Positions 35,372 to 44,324 are shown, numbered from the stretch's first letter. The stretch is 64,000 bases of DNA from Rhizobium indicum (GCF_005862305.2 NZ_CP054021.1:2046001-2110000); one strand, 5' to 3'. A program made the numbers and translations. Notes: generated by a model from the letters alone, not told the origin.

Positions 35372-35997
35372 ATGTAGCGATCAGCGCGGTGATTGATGGC
35401 GACGAAGAGGTTGAGGACGACGGCACCGAGCACCGAATAGAAGACGACGGGCGGCGTGGTGACGAAGAAGGCGGCGGCGAGCACGCATATGTCGATGGCA
35501 AGCTGGACGAGGCCGGCACGGATGCCGAAACGCTCCTGCAGGTAGATGCCGAGAATGCCGACGCCGCCGAGGCTGGCGCGGTGGCGATAGAGCGCCAGCA
35601 GGCCGAAGCCGAGCAGCAGGCCGCCGAGAAGGGCCGCCCAGGCGGGATGAATGCTCGAAATGGACAAGAAGCGCGACTGCACATCGGCAATCACCGAGGT
35701 CAGGCCGATGGCGATGAAGGTCTTGATGGTGAAGGCCATGCCGAGGCGCTTCCAGGAGAGATAGAAGAACGGCAGGTTGAGCAGGAAGAAGGCAAGGCCG
35801 AAATTGACGCCGAAGGCATAATGCAGGAGGAAAGCCACGCCGGCGGTGCTGCCGGTGAGAAGGCCGGCGCTGGCGAGCACGTAGAGGCCGAGCGCCGCAA
35901 CGAGGCTGCCGGAGAATATGCCCTGCACGTCTTCGATCGGCGTGTGGCGCGTCGCGGTCGTATTCCAGAAGCCAAGGGCATTGATGAGCTGTGTCAT
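35362..35997 (-). CDS. YitT family membrane protein, paralogue 2
   Basis: A 211-residue membrane protein, clearly a paralogue of 33222-33854: shared stretches include AGLL-G-TAG, AFTIKTF, LYRHRASLGGVGIL and NHRADRYIAL. Start at 35997. Function unknown. The two YitT genes run in the same direction and bracket the Rrf2, AhpD-like and small genes. Its last codons coincide with the end of a RIME-like repeat. Confidence 0.85.
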   Translation of the reverse strand: MTQLINALGFWNTTATRHTPIEDVQGIFSGSLVAALGLYVLASAGLLTGSTAGVAFLLHYAFGVNFGLAFFLLNLPFFYLSWKRLGMAFTIKTFIAIGLTSVIADVQSRFLSISSIHPAWAALLGGLLLGFGLLALYRHRASLGGVGILGIYLQERFGIRAGLVQLAIDICVLAAAFFVTTPPVVFYSVLGAVVLNLFVAINHRADRYIAL

Positions 35998-36209
35998 GTC
36001 GCCAGTCTCCACGGCAGACGAGTTCAAAGAACGCGCCTGGGAAGACCCGGGCGCGACGGAATTTTAGATCATGAAAGGAGCTCGAGCGCCTCGGCGAAAT
36101 ATTGCCGGGCTCTCTGCCGATATGGTGCAGTATCGGGTTTTTCGGTCTTCCAATCAAGCGAAATAGGTAAGTAATACTGACCTATTGTAAAATCGCAAGA
36201 AGTGTTCGC

Positions 36210-37142
36210 TCACGCGGGCTTCTGCGCAAGGAACAGAATGCCAGAAACAGGTTTGCCGCCATCTTTGCGAATGACCGACTTGACGGTCCTCAGGGTCTCC
36301 AGCCTGTGACGGGCAAGAAGCGTCCTGACATAGCTTTCCGAATGGGCATAACGCAGCGACGGAGCGAGATGGAAGCCGTCGCCCTCCCCCGCATCCTCGA
36401 CGGAAAAGGCGATATCGGCGCCTGATGCGGCGAGTTCTCCGACGATGGCAAAGACGCTTTCGAGATTGCCGAGATACATCAGCACATCGGCCGCCGTCAC
36501 CAGGTCGGCGCGATGGCTGGCCGCATCCGCGAAAAGGCCGGAGAGCTCCGGCGCGAGCGAGAGATCGGCCTGGGCGAGACTGTCATAGACATGTTTCTCG
36601 GCAGCCTTTGCCAGCATGTTCTGCGAGAGATCGAAGCCTTCGAGGCGGCCGACACGGCCGCGGATTTCAGGGCCGAGCAGGCCGGTGCCGCAGCCGAGAT
36701 CGACGGCGCGTTCGTAGCGCCTGCCGGTGGAGGCGATAAGCGCTGCCAGTTTCTGCGGGACGCTGTAGTCGAGCTTTTCGACAAGGGCTGATTCGAAACG
36801 GTCGGCATAGTCGTCGAAGAGGCGCTCGACATAGCGGCTCGGCGGTTGGTCGGGCATGGCCGCGCCGCCGAGAAGGGCGAGCTTGAGGGTTGCGCCGAAA
36901 ATGTCATCGGGATCGAGGGCAAGCGTCCGGCGATAGGCCTCGATCGCAGCCTCGCCCCTGCCCGCCTTTTCGCAATAGGTGGCGAGGCGATACCAGCCGG
37001 CGGCCCAGGCAGGCACGAGCTCGAGGGCCTGTTCCATCAACTCGGCGGCCGCTTCCGGCTCGCCGCCTTCTTCGAGCATCCTGGCATAGTCGGCGCGGCG
37101 GTCGGCGATGACATCGCCGGAGGAAAGCTGGTGGGGTAGCAT
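36210..37142 (-). CDS. TPR-methyltransferase fusion
   Basis: A 310-residue protein. Residues about 10-90 are two TPR-like repeats (AARMLEEGGEPEAAAELMEQ-type helices, then GWYRLATYCEKAGRGEAAIEAYRRTL). From about 120 follows a class I SAM-dependent methyltransferase with motif I VDLGCGTGLLGPEI and motif II-like region DLVTAADVLMYLGN. The target is unknown; the TPR part suggests a protein or a multi-protein complex. ATG at 37142, just downstream of a RIME-like repeat. Upstream frame extension (to 37226) is inside the repeat and not real. Confidence 0.85.
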   Translation of the reverse strand: MLPHQLSSGDVIADRRADYARMLEEGGEPEAAAELMEQALELVPAWAAGWYRLATYCEKAGRGEAAIEAYRRTLALDPDDIFGATLKLALLGGAAMPDQPPSRYVERLFDDYADRFESALVEKLDYSVPQKLAALIASTGRRYERAVDLGCGTGLLGPEIRGRVGRLEGFDLSQNMLAKAAEKHVYDSLAQADLSLAPELSGLFADAASHRADLVTAADVLMYLGNLESVFAIVGELAASGADIAFSVEDAGEGDGFHLAPSLRYAHSESYVRTLLARHRLETLRTVKSVIRKDGGKPVSGILFLAQKPA

Positions 37143-37168
37143 CAATGGGCCTGTAGCTCTTTGTTTTA

Positions 37169-37215
37169 TGCATGTCGTTTTCCCGGAACCGCTGCACACT
37201 TCCGGGCGACATGCA
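37169..37215. repeat. RIME-like palindrome, copy 5
   Basis: TGCATGTCGTTTTCCCGGAA, a CCGCTGCACAC-type loop, then TTCCGGGCGACATGCA. The loop is nearly the same as in the other copies, but the stem sequence differs with matching changes on both arms. It lies between the divergent methyltransferase and small-membrane-protein genes, so it may overlap their promoters. Confidence 0.8.
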
Positions 37216-37343
37216 TTGGCCCGCATTTGGCGGCGGCCACAAAAAAACTCAAGTCCTATTTCAGAGGCGAAGCGGCCAATTCCGGAAAGGGCTTGCGGGC
37301 GTCGCGCCGCGACCTTATTCCAAGGGCAAACAGGAGATGGCTT

Positions 37344-37610
37344 ATGTCCGATCAGGCGAACAGGTTCCTCGGCGATTCAATCGGCCGCACATTGATAAAG
37401 CTTATCGTGGTGTCGCTGATCGTCGGTTTCGTCATGACCGTCTTCGGCCTGACGCCGTGGGGCATCATCTACGGCATACGCGATTTCATCCAGGAGATCT
37501 GGTACCGGGGCTTCTCGGCGCTTGGGCGCGTCGGCGACTATCTCCTCCTCGGCGCGACGATCGTCATCCCGCTCTTCATCATCCTCCGTCTTTTCAGCTA
37601 CCGCCGGTAA
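37344..37610 (+). CDS. Small membrane protein, DUF6460-like
   Basis: An 88-residue protein with two hydrophobic segments (KLIVVSLIVGFVMTVFGLTPWGIIYGIRDF and VGDYLLLGATIVIPLFIILRLF) and a charged N-terminus. Start at 37344. It resembles the short rhizobial DUF6460 proteins that I recall, but function is unknown. One base separates its stop from the start of the CAP gene, so the two are co-transcribed and probably co-translated. Confidence 0.7.
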   Translation: MSDQANRFLGDSIGRTLIKLIVVSLIVGFVMTVFGLTPWGIIYGIRDFIQEIWYRGFSALGRVGDYLLLGATIVIPLFIILRLFSYRR

Positions 37611-37611
37611 C

Positions 37612-38109
37612 ATGACATCCATCGATCTTTCCAGGCGCGGCCTGCTGCGCCTTTCCGGACTTGCGCTCGCCGCCGGCATCGCCGGCTGCACCACGACCCC
37701 GCGGATGGCAGGCACGCCTTCCGACGGCGAGGACGAGACGGCGAGCGTGTTGCCGCTCGTCAACCAGCTGCGGGCCAAAAACGGCCTGCCGCCGCTTGCC
37801 GTCGATCCGGCGGCGAGTACTGCCGCCTTGTTCCAGGCGAAACGCATGGCGAGTGCCGGCAAGATGGCGCATCTGATGGGCATGACCGATAGTTTCGGCG
37901 CGCGCGTCAAGGCGAGCGGCGTGCGGCTGCCGGCGGCCGAAAACATCGCCTCCGGCCAGCAGAGCGTCGATGCCGTGGTGACGGCCTGGATCAACTCGCC
38001 GCATCACCTGGAAAACATGCTCGGTCGTTATGGCGGCCTTGGCGTTGCCGTCGCCCATAATACATCTTCCAGGAACCTGCCCTATTGGGCCATGGTGCTT
38101 TCCAGCTGA
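37612..38109 (+). CDS. CAP (SCP/PR-1) domain lipoprotein
   Basis: A 165-residue exported protein. A twin-arginine-like start (RRGLLRLSGLALAAGIAGC) ends in a lipobox cysteine. The CAP domain motifs LVNQLRAKNGLPPL, MASAGKMAHL and SPHHLENML are present. CAP proteins are secreted and often bind lipids or act on the cell wall; the precise role here is unknown. It begins 1 base after the DUF6460-like gene. Confidence 0.8.
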   Translation: MTSIDLSRRGLLRLSGLALAAGIAGCTTTPRMAGTPSDGEDETASVLPLVNQLRAKNGLPPLAVDPAASTAALFQAKRMASAGKMAHLMGMTDSFGARVKASGVRLPAAENIASGQQSVDAVVTAWINSPHHLENMLGRYGGLGVAVAHNTSSRNLPYWAMVLSS

Positions 38110-38194
38110 GGTGATTCCGCCTGCAGCAGTTCAAGTGATGCAGCGCCTTTTGCGCGTCTGAAACGACGCGTGGCGCTGCCGCGACGAGGCCGGC

Positions 38195-39541
38195 ATGGAT
38201 ACACGCAGCAATCACAACGCGCTTGCATTCGACGTGACGCACCTGATGGTGCTGTCGATCGCCCTTCCGATGACGCTCGGCTTCATGACGACGCCGCTGC
38301 TCGGGCTGACGAACACCGCCGTCGTCGGCCGCATGGGCAATGCGGAAGCGCTGGCCGGGCTGGCGATCGGCGCGATGCTCTTCGATCTCATCCTCGGCAG
38401 CTTCAACTTCCTGCGCGCCTCGACGACCGGGCTGACGGCGCAGGCCTATGGCCGGCGCGACCAGCACGAGCAGCAGGCGGTCTTTTCCCGGGCGATGATT
38501 TCGGCGATCGGCTGCGGACTGGCGCTGCTCTGTCTTTCGCCGCTGCTGATGGCGGCGGGGTTGAGGCTGATGGGGGCGGAAGGCGCGATCGCCGAGGCGA
38601 CCAGCACCTATTTTTCCATCCGCATGCTGGCAGCACCCGCGGCATTGGCGAATTACGCGATCCTCGGCTTCGTGCTCGGGCGCGGACAGGGCAATATCGG
38701 ACTGCTGCTGCAGGCGATCATCAACGGCATCAACATCCTGCTTTCCATCTATCTCGGCCTGACGCTCGATTGGGGCGTGGCGGGGGTCGCCTGGGGAACA
38801 ATGGCCGGCGAAACGGCTGGCGCGCTTGTCGGGCTTGTCATCGTGCTGCGCGGCTTCAACAAGACCGAGCGGCCGGCATGGTCCGAAGTCTTTTCCCGGC
38901 ACCGGCTGGCCGAGCTTTTCGCGCTCAACCGCGATATCTTGATCCGTACCTTCGTGCTGATCGGCGCCTTCACCATCATGACGCGGATCGGCACCAGTTT
39001 CGGTGCGGTGACGCTTGCCGCCAATGCGGTGGTGATGAATTTCTTCCTGCTATCAGGCTATTATCTCGATGGGCTTGCCAATGCCGCCGAACAGATCATC
39101 GGCCGGGCGATCGGCGCGCATTACCGGCCGGCCTTCGACCGGGGGCTGAAGCTCACGACCTTGTGGTCCTTCGGGCTGGCAGCGCTCGGCTCCGCCTTCT
39201 TCTTCCTCGCCGGCCCCTGGCTGATCTCGGTGCTGACGACCTCACCCGAGGTACGGCAGGCGGCCGAAACCTATCTGCCCTGGGCGGCGGTGACGGGACT
39301 GACCGGCGCGCTCGCCTTCCTGATGGACGGGGTCTTCATCGGCGCCACGTGGTCGGCCGACATGCGCAACCGGATGCTGATATCTTTTGCCGGTTATCTC
39401 TTGATGCTCGCGGTCTTCGTGCCGCTCTTCGGCAATCACGGCCTGTGGCTGGCGATGAACGCCTTCCTGCTCTTCCGGGGCTTCTTCCTGGCGATGCTGG
39501 TGCGGTCGCGGGCCGATCAGACTTTTCGCGCTGCCCAATAA
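38195..39541 (+). CDS. MATE family efflux transporter
   Basis: A 448-residue membrane protein with twelve hydrophobic segments in two halves (LTNTAVVGRMGNAEALAG is the first-half motif; NILLSIYLGLTLDWGVAGVAWGT the second). This is the DinF-like branch of the MATE family, which exports drugs or metabolites against sodium or protons. It is convergent with pyrD and overlaps it by 25 bases at the 3' end. Confidence 0.88.
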   Translation: MDTRSNHNALAFDVTHLMVLSIALPMTLGFMTTPLLGLTNTAVVGRMGNAEALAGLAIGAMLFDLILGSFNFLRASTTGLTAQAYGRRDQHEQQAVFSRAMISAIGCGLALLCLSPLLMAAGLRLMGAEGAIAEATSTYFSIRMLAAPAALANYAILGFVLGRGQGNIGLLLQAIINGINILLSIYLGLTLDWGVAGVAWGTMAGETAGALVGLVIVLRGFNKTERPAWSEVFSRHRLAELFALNRDILIRTFVLIGAFTIMTRIGTSFGAVTLAANAVVMNFFLLSGYYLDGLANAAEQIIGRAIGAHYRPAFDRGLKLTTLWSFGLAALGSAFFFLAGPWLISVLTTSPEVRQAAETYLPWAAVTGLTGALAFLMDGVFIGATWSADMRNRMLISFAGYLLMLAVFVPLFGNHGLWLAMNAFLLFRGFFLAMLVRSRADQTFRAAQ

Positions 39542-40605
39542 TCCAGCCGGGTGTCGCGCAAGTCGCGGATCGAGGCGGCCTTTTCGCGGTCCAGGAGTTT
39601 CGACAGGCCGCGGACGATATCGCCGGCCAGACCAGGGCCTTCATAGACCATGCAGGAATAAAGCTGGACGAGATCGGCGCCCGCCCTGATCTTCTCCAGC
39701 GCGGTCTCGGCCGAGGAGATGCCACCGACGCCGATGATCGGCAGATCAGGGCCGACGCGCTTGCGCATCCTGGCGAGCACCGCCGTCGACTTTTCGAAAA
39801 GCGGCACGCCGGAAAGGCCACCCGCCTCCTTCGCCTGGCGCTGATCCCTAAGGCCGTCGCGCGACAGCGTGGTGTTGGAGACGATCAGCCCGTCGAGCGC
39901 ATGCGAAAGCGCCTCGGCTGCGATATCGTCCATGCCTTCCTCGGTCAGATCAGGCGCGATCTTCAGAAAGACCGGGATCTTCCGGCCGGATGCCGCCGCC
40001 ATCTCGTCGCGCGCCGCAAGCACTGATGACAACAGCCCCGCAAGGCTTTCGCGCCCCTGCAGGTCGCGCAGGCCAGGCGTGTTCGGCGAGGAGATGTTGG
40101 CGGTGAAATAGCGCGCGACGGAATAAAAGCGGCGGATGCCGACGACATAATCGGCGATGCGGTCCTCGCTATCCTTGTTGGCGCCGATGTTGACGCCGAT
40201 CATGCCACCGCCCCTTAGCGCGGCGAGGCGCCCGAAGGCGGCATCATGGCCTTCATTGTTGAAGCCGAGACGGTTGATGACGGCTTCATCCTCCACCAGG
40301 CGGAAGATGCGCGGGCGCGGATTGCCGGATTGCGGCTTCGGCGTCACCGTACCGATCTCGGTAAAGCCGAAACCGAGCTTCAGCAGCGCCTCCGGCACCT
40401 CAGCATTCTTGTCGTAGCCGGCGGCCATGCCGAGCGGATTTTCGAAGGTAAGGCCGGCAACGGTCTGGCGCAGGCGCGGATCAGGCGTCAGCTGGCAGGC
40501 GGGCACGAGGCCGGATTTCAAGGCGGCGATCGACATGCCGTGCGCGGTTTCCGGATCGAACAGGAAGAGACCCTTGCGGGCGAGACGCTTGAAGGGATCG
40601 ATCAT
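39517..40605 (-). CDS. pyrD: Quinone-dependent dihydroorotate dehydrogenase
   Basis: A 362-residue class 2 enzyme that oxidises dihydroorotate to orotate in pyrimidine synthesis, reducing membrane quinone. The class 2 mark is the N-terminal helical extension (FDPETAHGMSIAALKSGL), and the catalytic serine region is FTANISSPNTPGLRDLQ. FMN-binding residues lie in VFLKIAPDLTEEG and IGVGGISSAETALEKIRAG. It overlaps the upstream DUF952 gene by four bases (ATGA), so they form one unit. Confidence 0.95.
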   Translation of the reverse strand: MIDPFKRLARKGLFLFDPETAHGMSIAALKSGLVPACQLTPDPRLRQTVAGLTFENPLGMAAGYDKNAEVPEALLKLGFGFTEIGTVTPKPQSGNPRPRIFRLVEDEAVINRLGFNNEGHDAAFGRLAALRGGGMIGVNIGANKDSEDRIADYVVGIRRFYSVARYFTANISSPNTPGLRDLQGRESLAGLLSSVLAARDEMAAASGRKIPVFLKIAPDLTEEGMDDIAAEALSHALDGLIVSNTTLSRDGLRDQRQAKEAGGLSGVPLFEKSTAVLARMRKRVGPDLPIIGVGGISSAETALEKIRAGADLVQLYSCMVYEGPGLAGDIVRGLSKLLDREKAASIRDLRDTRLDYWAARKV

Positions 40606-40958
40606 GGCTGCAGCTCCGGGAAGATATGGGCGCCGGCTTCGTCGAGCGGCAGCGGCGCCTCCCAGAGCACGGCCGCAAGCGGCAGATCGGCGTAGAGATG
40701 CGGGAAGAGATCGCCGCCGCGCGAAGGCTCGAAGACCAGCTTGTCGCCAAAGCCGCGGCCATCAACGGCAATCAGCAGCAGGCCGGACTGGCCGGCAAAA
40801 TGCAGGGCGGCGGTCTGCTTTACCTGTTCCGCCGTCGAGAAATGGATGAAGCCGTCCTTGAGATCGATGCCGGCGCCATGAAAAGTGCCGGTTTGTCTGG
40901 CTTGCTGCCAGAGCGTTTCCGTCACGATCTTGTAAAGGGTCGGTGTCAGGGTCATCAT
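40602..40958 (-). CDS. DUF952 family protein
   Basis: A 118-residue protein with the family motifs LYKIVTETLWQQARQTGTF, GAGIDLKDGFIHFST and FEPSRGGDLFPHLYADLPLAAVLW. DUF952 is of unknown function. It is translationally coupled to pyrD, its four-base overlap partner, as commonly seen in rhizobia. The second ATG of MMTLTP (40955) is an equally good start. Confidence 0.85.
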   Translation of the reverse strand: MMTLTPTLYKIVTETLWQQARQTGTFHGAGIDLKDGFIHFSTAEQVKQTAALHFAGQSGLLLIAVDGRGFGDKLVFEPSRGGDLFPHLYADLPLAAVLWEAPLPLDEAGAHIFPELQP

Positions 40959-41060
40959 GGCCTCACGATAGGCTGTTCCTTGGTCACGAGGGCTTTGCCG
41001 GAAAGAGGCGGCGATGTCCACGCCCCGGCGCCGAAAAACGGGACAGCTGGAACAGAATTA

Positions 41061-41109
41061 GAGCATGATGTCGTCCGAAAACCGCGCACACTTTTCGGCA
41101 TCATGCTCC
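41061..41109. repeat. RIME-like palindrome, copy 6
   Basis: GAGCATGATGTCGTCCGAAAA, a CCGCGCACAC-type loop, then TTTTCGGCATCATGCTC. The loop is again nearly that of the other copies while the stem differs with paired changes. It lies immediately before the gene at 41132. Confidence 0.8.
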
Positions 41110-41131
41110 AAAAAATCCGGAGGATGAGACG

Positions 41132-41530
41132 ATGAAGGCATTCGTTATCACGCTTGGCGTTTTTCTGATGCCGTTGGCGGCCGCGGCGGCCGAAGCGGAT
41201 GCGAGCCGCTTCCAGCTGGAGAAGAGCGGCGACCATTTCGTCCGGCTCGACCGGCAGACCGGGGCAATGTCGATCTGCCAGGACAAGGACGGCGCCCTCG
41301 TCTGCCGGATGGCGGCCGACGAACGGGCGGCCTATGAGGACGAACTCGACCGGCTGGCAAAGCGGGTGACGGCACTCGAACAGGGCGGTGTCGCCCAGCG
41401 CGCGCTGCCGAGCGATGCCGAGGTCGACCGTTCGATCAGCATCATGGAGCGGATGATGAAGAGTTTCATGGGGATGGTGAAGGAGTTCCAGGCCGAGGAA
41501 AACACCAATCCCCTTCCGCAGAAGACCTGA
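41132..41530 (+). CDS. Small secreted protein of unknown function
   Basis: A 132-residue protein with a clear signal peptide (FVITLGVFLMPLAAAAA, cleavage near residue 20) and a charged mature part. ERMMKSFMGMVKEF and LDRLAKRVTALEQ are helical; SICQDKDGALVCRMA holds two cysteines, possibly a disulphide in the periplasm. No domain is recognised. ATG at 41132 follows GGAGGATGAG. Confidence 0.65.
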   Translation: MKAFVITLGVFLMPLAAAAAEADASRFQLEKSGDHFVRLDRQTGAMSICQDKDGALVCRMAADERAAYEDELDRLAKRVTALEQGGVAQRALPSDAEVDRSISIMERMMKSFMGMVKEFQAEENTNPLPQKT

Positions 41531-41621
41531 TCTGATATAGTCGATATGAGCAAGCTGGCGTGCAACGCGGAGGGGCGGAGGCACATGCCGGCATGATCGG
41601 GCTCTTGGGAGGGAGTTTTTG

Positions 41622-42269
41622 ATGCAGGAACAGACCATCATCATTGCGGACGATCATCCGCTTTTCCGCGACGCGCTGCGCCAGGCGGTGATCGGCATGG
41701 AAGGCCGGCAGTCGATCGTCGAGGCCGGCGATTTCGCCGCCGCGCGCCGGGCGGCCGGCGCCCATGCGGATGCCGACCTGATGCTGCTCGATCTCGCCAT
41801 GCCCGGCGTCAGCGGCTTTTCCGGCCTGATGGCTCTGCGCTCCGAATTCGCCAGCCTGCCGATCGTCATCGTCTCGGCAACCGACGATGCGACGACGATC
41901 CGCCGGGCGCTGGAACTCGGCGCGTCCGGCTTCATTTCGAAATCCTCCGGCATCGAGGACATTCGCCGCAGCATCCAGACGGTGCTTGCCGGCGACATCG
42001 CCACGCCGGAAAGCTATCGCGACGGGCAGGAGCAAGATCCCGATGTCGCCGATCTGATCCACCGCCTGCATACGCTGACGCCGCAGCAGAGCCGGGTGCT
42101 GACCATGCTCGGCGAAGGGCTGCTGAACAAGCAGATCGCCTACGAACTCGGCGTCTCCGAGGCGACGATCAAGGCGCATGTCTCGGCGATCCTGTTGAAA
42201 CTCGACGTCGACAGCCGGACGCAGGCCGTCATCCAGCTCGGCAAGATCAATATGGCGATGGTCGCCTGA
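41622..42269 (+). CDS. NarL/FixJ-type response regulator
   Basis: A 215-residue two-domain regulator. The receiver domain carries the acidic triad (IIIADDHPLFRDAL) and phospho-acceptor Asp57 in DLMLLDLAMPG; the LuxR-type helix-turn-helix is HTLTPQQSRVLTMLGEGLLNKQIAYELGVSEATIKAHVSAI. The kinase partner is not adjacent; the symporter-kinase at 6090-9605 is one possible partner. A TTG start is possible 3 bases earlier, but ATG at 41622 is preferred. Confidence 0.9.
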   Translation: MQEQTIIIADDHPLFRDALRQAVIGMEGRQSIVEAGDFAAARRAAGAHADADLMLLDLAMPGVSGFSGLMALRSEFASLPIVIVSATDDATTIRRALELGASGFISKSSGIEDIRRSIQTVLAGDIATPESYRDGQEQDPDVADLIHRLHTLTPQQSRVLTMLGEGLLNKQIAYELGVSEATIKAHVSAILLKLDVDSRTQAVIQLGKINMAMVA

Positions 42270-42392
42270 GCGCAGCCGACTGCCCGGCGACAGGATTTTA
42301 TTCCTCCTTTATCTTTACTCCGCCAGCGCGGTCGGTTAATATTCCGCTTGGTTTGAAGCGCGGCGCTTGATCAGCCGCACGGAATCGCGCGC

Positions 42393-43070
42393 ATGCTGTC
42401 ACACAACCAGATCTGGGAAGCGCTCGACAGGCTTGCCGAACGGCACGAACTGACGCCGTCCGGTCTTGCGCGGCGCGCCGGCCTCGACCCGACCTCCTTC
42501 AACAAATCGAAACGGCTCTCCGCCGACGGGCGGCTGCGCTGGCCCTCGACGGAATCGATCGCCAAGGTGCTCGACGCCACGGGTGCGAGCATGGAGCAGT
42601 TTCTGGCCTTCATGCGGGCGGACACCGGTCCCTCCGAGCAGCAGGCCAGGCAGCAGGAAAACGCGTTTCAGCCGCAAGGCGGCTCCATTCCGTTGCTCGG
42701 CTTCGCCCAGGCGGGCGCCGGCGGTTTCTTCGACGATGGAGGCTTTCCGGCCGGCCAGGGCTGGGACGTGGTGGAATTTCCGGCCGCCCCGTCGCAGAAA
42801 TCAGGCGTCTATGCGCTGGAGGTGCAGGGCGAGAGCATGATGCCGCTCTACCGCGACGGCGACGTGCTGATCGTCGAGCCGGGGGCGCAGGTGCGCCGCA
42901 ACGACCGCGTCGTCGTGCGCACAAACGAGGGCGAGGTGATGGCCAAGGTGCTGCTGCGCCAGAGCCCGCGGTCGATCGAGCTGATGTCGCTCAATCCCGA
43001 ACATCCCAACCGCACCCTCGAGCTTTCCGACATCGACTGGATCGCCCGCATCATCTGGGCCAGCCAATAG
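42393..43070 (+). CDS. XRE-like regulator with S24 (LexA-type) peptidase domain
   Basis: A 225-residue protein: N-terminal helix-turn-helix region (LTPSGLARRAGLDPTSFNKSKRL) and a C-terminal S24 peptidase with catalytic serine in VQGESMMPLYRDGDVL and lysine in GEVMAKVLLR. Such proteins self-cleave or act as repressors whose activity depends on the peptidase fold. It resembles a phage-repressor type, but no prophage genes are near. It is followed after 11 bases by the degenerate nuclease-like gene. Confidence 0.85.
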   Translation: MLSHNQIWEALDRLAERHELTPSGLARRAGLDPTSFNKSKRLSADGRLRWPSTESIAKVLDATGASMEQFLAFMRADTGPSEQQARQQENAFQPQGGSIPLLGFAQAGAGGFFDDGGFPAGQGWDVVEFPAAPSQKSGVYALEVQGESMMPLYRDGDVLIVEPGAQVRRNDRVVVRTNEGEVMAKVLLRQSPRSIELMSLNPEHPNRTLELSDIDWIARIIWASQ

Positions 43071-43081
43071 GAAGATATTCC

Positions 43082-43792
43082 ATGCGCCCTGCCGCCTTCA
43101 TCACAGGTATCACGGGGATGGCGGTGGTGGCCGGCCTGCTGCTGGCAGGGCAAGCAAGGCTTGGCGGCAACACGGCCGGGGAAGAGATGGCGTCCGCAGA
43201 GGAGACGGCGACGGCAGCGGCGGATGCTGCTCCCAAAGCCGGCGAACGTGCGACAATCTCGGACGATCGTGCCGAGATGATCGCTCGCTCAGCGGAGCCG
43301 GCGGCTCCGCCCTCTCAGGCGCCAAGCGAGGGCGGGACACCCAAATCGGCCAATGCACCGCAACAAGCGGAGACGCCCGCCGGGGAAACGGCACGTCCGG
43401 CTGCGAAAAAGGCGATGGAGCTGACGCGGCCGATGGTCGAAAATGCCGGCATTCTTTCCTTTGGCGAGCGCCGGCTTCTGCTTGCCGGCATCGTGCCGAC
43501 GCCGACCGACAGGATATGCGGGCCGACGGGCCGGCAATGGCCCTGCGGCATGATGGCGAAGACGGCGCTGCGCCTGCTGTTGCGCAACCGCAGCGTCAGC
43601 TGCGATCTCGAGACGGTGGAATGGAAGGAAACAGTAACGACTGCCTGCCGGCTCGGCACGGAGGATCTCGGCTTATGGCTCGCCGAAAACGGCTGGGCGG
43701 AAGCAGCAGTGGGTTCGCCGCTTATGGCTGCCGCCGAAAAGGCCAGGCAGGCAGGAAAAGGCCTCTACGGCGATGATCCGCGCCGCAAATAA
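43082..43792 (+). CDS. Thermonuclease-fold protein, probably catalytically inactive
   Basis: A 236-residue protein: N-terminal membrane segment (FITGITGMAVVAGLLLAG), a long Ala/Pro/Glu-rich low-complexity linker of about 90 residues, then a SNase-like (OB-fold) domain: ERRLLLAGIVPTPTDRICG, MMAKTALRLLLRNRSVSCD and CRLGTEDLGLWLAENGWAEA. In active thermonucleases the first motif is of the type LxGIDAPE; here it is LAGIVPTP, lacking the catalytic Asp and Glu. It follows the S24 regulator by 11 bases. Confidence 0.75.
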   Translation: MRPAAFITGITGMAVVAGLLLAGQARLGGNTAGEEMASAEETATAAADAAPKAGERATISDDRAEMIARSAEPAAPPSQAPSEGGTPKSANAPQQAETPAGETARPAAKKAMELTRPMVENAGILSFGERRLLLAGIVPTPTDRICGPTGRQWPCGMMAKTALRLLLRNRSVSCDLETVEWKETVTTACRLGTEDLGLWLAENGWAEAAVGSPLMAAAEKARQAGKGLYGDDPRRK

Positions 43793-43888
43793 ACCGGCAG
43801 CCAGCGGTCGGACAGCCCGGATCGGGCCGATCCCTTGTAATGGCTGTCGCCAATTCCTAATCTCGGCTGATCGAAAAAGGAATCAGAG

Positions 43889-44302
43889 ATGAACAAGCCG
43901 CTTTCCGCCCATGACGCGCTGATCTACGTGATGGTGATGGCATCCGCCGTCGACAGCACGATGAACGACAGGGAGATGACAAGGATCGGCCAATTGATCG
44001 GATTCCTGCCGGTTTTCCGGGATTTCGACGACGACAAGCTGATTGCGGTGGCGCGCGACTGCGCCTCGCTGCTGGCCGGACCGGAAGGCCTCGACGTCGT
44101 CCTCGAAACCGTGCGCGATACCTTGCCCGCAAAGCTCTACGACACGGCCTATGCACTGGCCGTCGAGGTGGCATCCGCCGATCTCTCGGTCAAGGCGGAA
44201 GAGTTGCGGCTGCTCAGCCTGCTGCGCGACCGGCTCGGCCTCGACAAGCTCACCTGCGCGGCGATCGAGCGCAGCGCGATTGCCCGCTTCCGCAAGGGCT
44301 GA
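43889..44302 (+). CDS. TerB-like tellurite-resistance-family protein
   Basis: A 137-residue helical protein of the TerB type: MNKPLSAHDALIYVMVMASAVDSTMNDREM is the family start, with internal DTAYALAVEVASADLSVKAEELRLL. The acidic motif A(V/S)(D/A)(S/A) repeats are the TerB metal-site hallmark. Role in stress response is inferred from the family; other members have no proven biochemical activity. AAGGAATCAGAG precedes the ATG. Confidence 0.82.
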   Translation: MNKPLSAHDALIYVMVMASAVDSTMNDREMTRIGQLIGFLPVFRDFDDDKLIAVARDCASLLAGPEGLDVVLETVRDTLPAKLYDTAYALAVEVASADLSVKAEELRLLSLLRDRLGLDKLTCAAIERSAIARFRKG

Positions 44303-44324
44303 ACGCACAATTTGGACTGCAGCT

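Noticed and set aside
42393..43792. S24 repressor as a sign of a prophage
   Set aside because: No integrase, portal, capsid or lysis genes nearby; the gene sits among ordinary chromosomal genes.
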